From: GH45 sp965370965
GTDB lineage: Bacteria; Bacteroidota; Bacteroidia; Bacteroidales; SZUA-534
NCBI GenBank assembly: GCA_965370965.1
Contig: CBDUWQ010000005.1
Span: 1 to 44,073 of the forward strand
Length of the DNA stretch: 44,073 nucleotides
Reading direction: 5' to 3'
Below are positions 39,720-44,073 of this stretch, in pieces (within the stretch, counting starts at the first letter, position 1; each line of letters opens with the position of its first letter). The position numbers were made by a program, and so were the translations under genes. The notes beneath the pieces are model-generated. The model did not search any database. It saw nothing but the letters and a program-made list of their open reading frames with translations, and had not been told where the DNA came from.

Positions 39720-40748
39720 ATGTTAACTTTTGAGCAGATAATAACCGACTTGAAAAAAAAAATATACAAACCCATATATTATTTAATGGGTGAAGAGTCA
39801 TACTATATTGACCAAATTACCAATTATATTGAAAAAAATATACTGCCAGACGATGAAAAGTCATTTAACCAAACTGTTTTGTATGGTAAGGATACCGATA
39901 TAGGCACACTTTTAAATACTGCCCGCCGTTTTCCAATGATGGCAAACCATAACGTGGTAATTTTAAAAGAAGCGCAAAACTTAAAAGGGATTGAGGGCTT
40001 AGCATCAAAAGAGATTGACCCATTTCTTTTGTATGCCGAAAATCCTCCACCATCAACAATAATGGTAATAAACCTAAGGGATAAAAGCTTACATAAAGGA
40101 AAAAAGATTTTTAAAACAATTGATAAAAATGGTGCTGTATTTGAATCAAAACGAATTTATGAAAATAAAGTTGGCGACTGGATAACAAAACACCTTAAAG
40201 ATGCAGGATATTCAATAGATATGAGGGCTGCCGAACTAATGGCAAGTCATTTGGGCAACAATCTTTCAAAAGTGGTAAAAGAGATTGAAAAACTTACCAT
40301 TATTGTTCCCAAAGGGAGTACCATAACTTTAAAAGAGATTGAAGAGAATATTGGCATAAGTAAAGACTTTAATATTTTTGAGCTGCAAAATGCACTGGGC
40401 AAAAAAGATATTTATAAATCGAATCTTATTATTACACATTTAGGACAGAACCCAAAAACCAAAAGTATAATACCGTTAATTGCATTTTTATACTCATTTT
40501 TTACCAAACTTTTATTGGTTCACAGCTCTGCCGACAGATCGAACCCCGGTTTGGCATCGTTGTTAGGTGTAAACCCGTATTTTATGCGCGACTATTTAGC
40601 TGCTGCCCAAAATTACAGCAAGACAAAATGTATTCATATTATTGGATTTTTGCGCGAGTACGATACAAAGTCGAAAGGCATTGACTCGCCAACTATTGAC
40701 GATTTGGAATTAATGCGAGAGTTGGTTTATAAAATATTGCACGTGTAG
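39720..40748 (+). CDS. holA: DNA polymerase III, delta subunit
   Basis: A 342-residue clamp-loader subunit that opens the sliding clamp. It has the family opening KPIYYLMGEESYYIDQITNYIE, the segment VLYGKDTDIGTLLNTARRFPMMANHNVVILKEA, DWITKHLKDAGYSIDMRAAELMASHLGNNLSKVVKEIEKL, and the C-terminal collar part (FNIFELQNALGKKDIYKSNLI, NPYFMRDYLAAAQNYS). Full length, with no Walker A, as expected for delta. The stop TAG is immediately followed by the ATG of the helicase gene, so the two are very likely cotranscribed. Confidence 0.94.
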   Translation: MLTFEQIITDLKKKIYKPIYYLMGEESYYIDQITNYIEKNILPDDEKSFNQTVLYGKDTDIGTLLNTARRFPMMANHNVVILKEAQNLKGIEGLASKEIDPFLLYAENPPPSTIMVINLRDKSLHKGKKIFKTIDKNGAVFESKRIYENKVGDWITKHLKDAGYSIDMRAAELMASHLGNNLSKVVKEIEKLTIIVPKGSTITLKEIEENIGISKDFNIFELQNALGKKDIYKSNLIITHLGQNPKTKSIIPLIAFLYSFFTKLLLVHSSADRSNPGLASLLGVNPYFMRDYLAAAQNYSKTKCIHIIGFLREYDTKSKGIDSPTIDDLELMRELVYKILHV

Positions 40749-43700
40749 ATGTCAAAACTCACAATATACAAAGCATCAGCAGGATCGGGAAAAACCTTTC
40801 GGTTAACCGGAGAATATTTAAAACTTATATTTAACCCACAGCGCAGCTTTAAAAACATATTGGCGGTAACCTTTACCAACAAAGCAACAGGCGAAATGCG
40901 CGAGCGTATATTAAAAGAGCTGCACACACTTGCCACAGGCTGCAAATCAAAATATGCCAAGAGTATTAAAACTGAATATAAACTAAATGACAGTGAACTG
41001 AAAAAAAAAGCTAAATTCCTGTTAAGCCAAATACTGCACAATTACAGCAGGTTTAATGTAAATACCATTGATAGTTTTTTTCAGAAAATATTAAAAGCCT
41101 TTGTGCGCGAAACAGGCTTAAACTCGGGCTTTAATATTGAGCTTAACATAAAGCAGATATTAGAACTTAGCATTGACAGGTTTTTTGATAAGGCAAACAA
41201 CAATCCCATTATTAAAGAGTGGCTATCAAACTATGCCATACAAAAAATTGAAGATGGCAGAAATTGGGATATTGAAAAAGATATTTTTAGTTTTAGTATT
41301 GATGCCTTTAACGAAGTATTTTTTGGTTTTTCTGAAGCCCAATTGGATGAGTTTGGCAATATGGAAAATTTTAAGTTATATAAAAAAGAACTAAACAAAA
41401 CCATAAAAGCCTTTATTGGGGAGTTGCAAAATTATGGCACACACACATTACAACTTCTTGATAAAAACAGCTTAGATATTAAAGATTTTGCCTTTGGTAA
41501 AAGTGGCGTGGCAGGCTTCTTATCAAAACTCCAAAATATAAGTTATAAAGATATTAAAGAACCCGGCACAAGGGTTTTAAATGCGTATAACTCTCCTGAT
41601 GGAATTGAAGGCTGGTGCTCAAAAACATCGCAAATAAAAACCGAAATACAACAATGTGTAAATGGTGGGCTGCATAATATTTTGCAAAATGTTATTGACC
41701 ATTTTAATGCAAATTTTGAACAATATAATACAGCGTTGGCTATATATAAAAGTATTGATGTTTTTGCTGTAATTACCGAGGTTTTTAACCAGCTAAACCG
41801 TTACTGTAATGAAAAAAATATTTTTCTTTTACCTTTTGCATCACCGCTTTTGTCGAAAATGATTGGCAGCAACGATGCCCCTTTTATTTATGAAAAAACA
41901 GGCGAGCATTTGCGGTATTTTATGATTGACGAATTTCAGGACACATCAAAATTACAGTGGAATAATTTTTTACCGCTGTTTTTAAATGGCATCTCACAAG
42001 GAGATGAGAGCTTAGTTGTGGGCGATGTAAAACAGTCGATTTATAGGTGGCGTAACGGCGATTGGACAATATTAAACAGTAAGCTTGCCAAAACATTTGA
42101 GCTTTTTGGTGTTAAGCACGAAACACTTAATGATAACTGGAGGAGTGCCCCCGAAATAGTAAACTTTAATAATTGGGTTTTTGATAAAATTGCTGGTCAT
42201 GCAATAGAATATATGCAAAGTAAAGATGCACCCGAGCAAATAGCAGATGAGTTTTACAAAACCATACAAGATATTTATTCGTCGGCAAAGCAAAATATTC
42301 CTGAACAAAACAGGAGTTTGCGCGGAATGGTTAATGTGAAATTTTGCGAAGAGGAGAAAGATAAAGATGAAAATACACAATGGTATCTTGATAAAATGAC
42401 GAATGCCATAATTGATTTGCTTGATAAAGGTATTAGACCAAAGGATATTGCTATTTTGGTAAGAAAAAAGAGTGAGGGTGCACAGATAGCAAAGCACCTT
42501 ATGGAATATGCACAGGAATATCCCGAAAAAAGGGAGCAGCTTAGTTTTATTTCAAACGATTCGGTGTTACTGGAGTCGTCATCTGTTATTTTGCTGATAA
42601 TTGCTTTGCTCGAATATTTAGCAAATACCAACAATAACGAAAGCAAAGCTGCAATAGTCTATTATTGGTTATTGTTTGCAAACACCCCAACACAGGCCGC
42701 CGAAAAGCTTACCGAAATTAATTTTACCAACAATACTCAGTTTTTAACAAGCCTGCCTACCCAATTCGCACAAAATTTAGATGAACTAAAAAGGCTGCCT
42801 TTTTCGCTATTGGTAAACCGCTTGTTGGCAATTTTTGTTTTTTCAAACAAAACGGCACAAATTTCGCAGCAACTGCCATTTATACACACTTTTCAAGATA
42901 TTGTTTTAAACTATACCAATAACAGCGGAAGCGATATTTCGGGCTTTTTAACTTGGTGGAAAGAGTTTGGAGCAGATACACCCATTAAATTATCTGACGA
43001 GCAAGATGCAATACATATTATTACCATTCACAAATCGAAAGGCTTAGAGTACAAAGCAGTAATAATACCTTTTGCAAATTGGGGACTCGACCAGTTGCCA
43101 AAACATATGTGGTGTAAAACTCCCGATGGTTTTAACCATTTTTCGGTGGTTCCGGTAAAATATTCATCAAGTTTGGCAAAAACCCAATTTAAAAACGAGT
43201 ATTGGGTTGAAAAAACCATGGCTTTAATAGATAACTTAAACTTGCTTTATGTAGCTTTTACGCGGGCTGCTACTGCACTTTATATTTTTGCCCCAATGCC
43301 GTCAAAAAAAGGTACAATCAATAAGGTGTCCGATTTATTATATAATATTTTTGACTTACCTGAATCTGAAAATAGTGATTGGAATGCTGAGCAGCAAACC
43401 TTTACTGTAGGTTCAATAGTTAAAGGGGCTGTTAAAAGTTACGATGCACCTATTACCGATGCTAAGTTTCCTGAATTACAAAACTCAGAACGAAATCTCC
43501 GATTGCGTTTATCGGCTGCCGATTATTTTATTAATGATGATGGTGATTTATCAAAAACAGTAAACATGGGCAGCGTTTACCATAAAATAATGGAGCGTAT
43601 AGTTGTATATAACGATATTGAGACTGCTGTAAATTCAGTTTTAAACGAAGGTTTTATTGATAAAGCCGAAGCTGAAATGTTAATAAAAAAGCTAAAACAT

Positions 43701-43988
43701 ATACTTTTAAAAGATAACGTAAAAAGTTGGTTTGATAATAGTTATCGTATTTTAAACGAATTGTCGATAATTATTAAAGATGGAAAACAAAAGCGTCCTG
43801 ACCGTGTAATGATAGGCAAAAACAAAGCAATTGTTGTTGATTATAAATTTACTACAGAACATAGCAAAAGCCACTTACGCCAGGTAAAAGAGTACATGGA
43901 CTATATAAGTGCCATTGAAAATAAAGAAACCATTGGCTTTGTTTGGTATGTGCTTGAAGATAAACTTATTGAGGTAAAAACAGTTTAA
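40749..43988 (+). CDS. UvrD/AddA-like ATP-dependent helicase-nuclease
   Basis: A 1079-residue superfamily 1 helicase. Walker A is ASAGSGKT at residues 9-16 (K15). Other helicase motifs are AVTFTNKATGEMRERI (Ia), MIDEFQDTS near residue 392 (II), VVGDVKQSIYRWRNGD (III), LNDNWRSAPEIV (IV), TIHKSKGLEYKAVIIPF (V) and NLLYVAFTRA (VI). The C-terminus from about 930 is a RecB/AddA nuclease: GSVYHKIMER, DRVMIG, VVDYKFT near residue 1029, and QVKEYMDY. It probably processes double-strand breaks as the AddA half of AddAB. The partner addB is not in the window. It directly follows holA. Confidence 0.9.
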   Translation: MSKLTIYKASAGSGKTFRLTGEYLKLIFNPQRSFKNILAVTFTNKATGEMRERILKELHTLATGCKSKYAKSIKTEYKLNDSELKKKAKFLLSQILHNYSRFNVNTIDSFFQKILKAFVRETGLNSGFNIELNIKQILELSIDRFFDKANNNPIIKEWLSNYAIQKIEDGRNWDIEKDIFSFSIDAFNEVFFGFSEAQLDEFGNMENFKLYKKELNKTIKAFIGELQNYGTHTLQLLDKNSLDIKDFAFGKSGVAGFLSKLQNISYKDIKEPGTRVLNAYNSPDGIEGWCSKTSQIKTEIQQCVNGGLHNILQNVIDHFNANFEQYNTALAIYKSIDVFAVITEVFNQLNRYCNEKNIFLLPFASPLLSKMIGSNDAPFIYEKTGEHLRYFMIDEFQDTSKLQWNNFLPLFLNGISQGDESLVVGDVKQSIYRWRNGDWTILNSKLAKTFELFGVKHETLNDNWRSAPEIVNFNNWVFDKIAGHAIEYMQSKDAPEQIADEFYKTIQDIYSSAKQNIPEQNRSLRGMVNVKFCEEEKDKDENTQWYLDKMTNAIIDLLDKGIRPKDIAILVRKKSEGAQIAKHLMEYAQEYPEKREQLSFISNDSVLLESSSVILLIIALLEYLANTNNNESKAAIVYYWLLFANTPTQAAEKLTEINFTNNTQFLTSLPTQFAQNLDELKRLPFSLLVNRLLAIFVFSNKTAQISQQLPFIHTFQDIVLNYTNNSGSDISGFLTWWKEFGADTPIKLSDEQDAIHIITIHKSKGLEYKAVIIPFANWGLDQLPKHMWCKTPDGFNHFSVVPVKYSSSLAKTQFKNEYWVEKTMALIDNLNLLYVAFTRAATALYIFAPMPSKKGTINKVSDLLYNIFDLPESENSDWNAEQQTFTVGSIVKGAVKSYDAPITDAKFPELQNSERNLRLRLSAADYFINDDGDLSKTVNMGSVYHKIMERIVVYNDIETAVNSVLNEGFIDKAEAEMLIKKLKHILLKDNVKSWFDNSYRILNELSIIIKDGKQKRPDRVMIGKNKAIVVDYKFTTEHSKSHLRQVKEYMDYISAIENKETIGFVWYVLEDKLIEVKTV

Positions 43989-44034
43989 AGCCTACAATTA
44001 AAATATCGTCAGTTTGTTCTAACCTGAATAATTC

Positions 44035-44073
44035 ATGAAAATTAACAAATTACACTTAATACTCTGTATAAAT
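44035..44073 (+). CDS. Possible start of a further exported-protein gene (truncated by window end)
   Basis: An ATG at 44035 opens a frame that reads MKINKLHLILCIN before the window ends. A basic start followed by hydrophobic residues is what a signal peptide looks like, but 13 codons are too few to be sure. Confidence 0.25.
   Translation, partial: MKINKLHLILCIN

Overview
The window is AT-rich chromosomal DNA from a member of the Bacteroidota, probably an anaerobic or facultative Bacteroidales/Marinilabiliales-type bacterium. The evidence is a secreted protein with a type IX secretion (Por/T9SS) C-terminal sorting tail, GldI-like FKBP lipoproteins, TPR-PD40-OmpA envelope proteins resembling PorE, a SusC-like TonB-dependent receptor under a TPP riboswitch, -7 boxes of the form TAnnTTTG, and a ferredoxin-dependent 2-oxoacid oxidoreductase. 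I see no rRNA, tRNA, transposase, phage gene or CRISPR array.

Layout. (1) 38-6147: an amino-acid/2-oxoacid energy module. It holds a minus-strand set of a four-subunit 2-oxoacid:ferredoxin oxidoreductase (gamma-delta-alpha-beta) followed by a fold-type-I aminotransferase, a divergent Lrp/AsnC regulator, and a convergent butyrate kinase. A coherent reading is amino acid -> 2-oxo acid -> acyl-CoA -> acyl-phosphate -> fatty acid + ATP, although the phosphotransacylase step is not in the window. (2) 6419-10684: msrA, a 7TM-DISM/GAF receptor that lacks an output domain, and a GT87-type membrane glycosyltransferase. (3) 10681-11452: a small lipoprotein gene flanked by inverted GTTAGGC/GCCTAAC boxes, with a 190-bp foldable attC-like element at its 3' end. 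It looks like a lone gene cassette. (4) 11621-15013: serine hydrolase, AlkD-like DNA repair protein and NhaA antiporter. (5) 15063-21813: two related TPR-PD40 envelope proteins and a GT2/polyprenyl-glycosylphosphotransferase fusion whose C-terminal catalytic part is degenerate. (6) 21921-26491: an nrnA-type DHH phosphoesterase followed by four consecutive FKBP prolyl isomerase genes with 1, 2, 2 and 3 FKBP domains. (7) 26810-31221: a TMTC-like TPR glycosyltransferase, a DUF481-type outer-membrane protein and a T9SS cargo protein. (8) 31562-34200: the TPP-riboswitch-controlled TonB receptor, presumably an outer-membrane thiamin importer. (9) 34449-38282: two uncharacterised exported proteins and penicillin-binding protein 1C. 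(10) 38389-43988: a GNAT acetyltransferase, a small HsdR_N-type nuclease, holA and an AddA-like helicase-nuclease.

Most of the window is ordinary Bacteroidota housekeeping and envelope content. The parts most worth following up are the cassette-like unit at 10681-11452, the graded FKBP array, the degenerate glycosyltransferase fusion, the outputless 7TM receptor, the unknown exported pair at 34449-35829, and several long intergenic inverted repeats.
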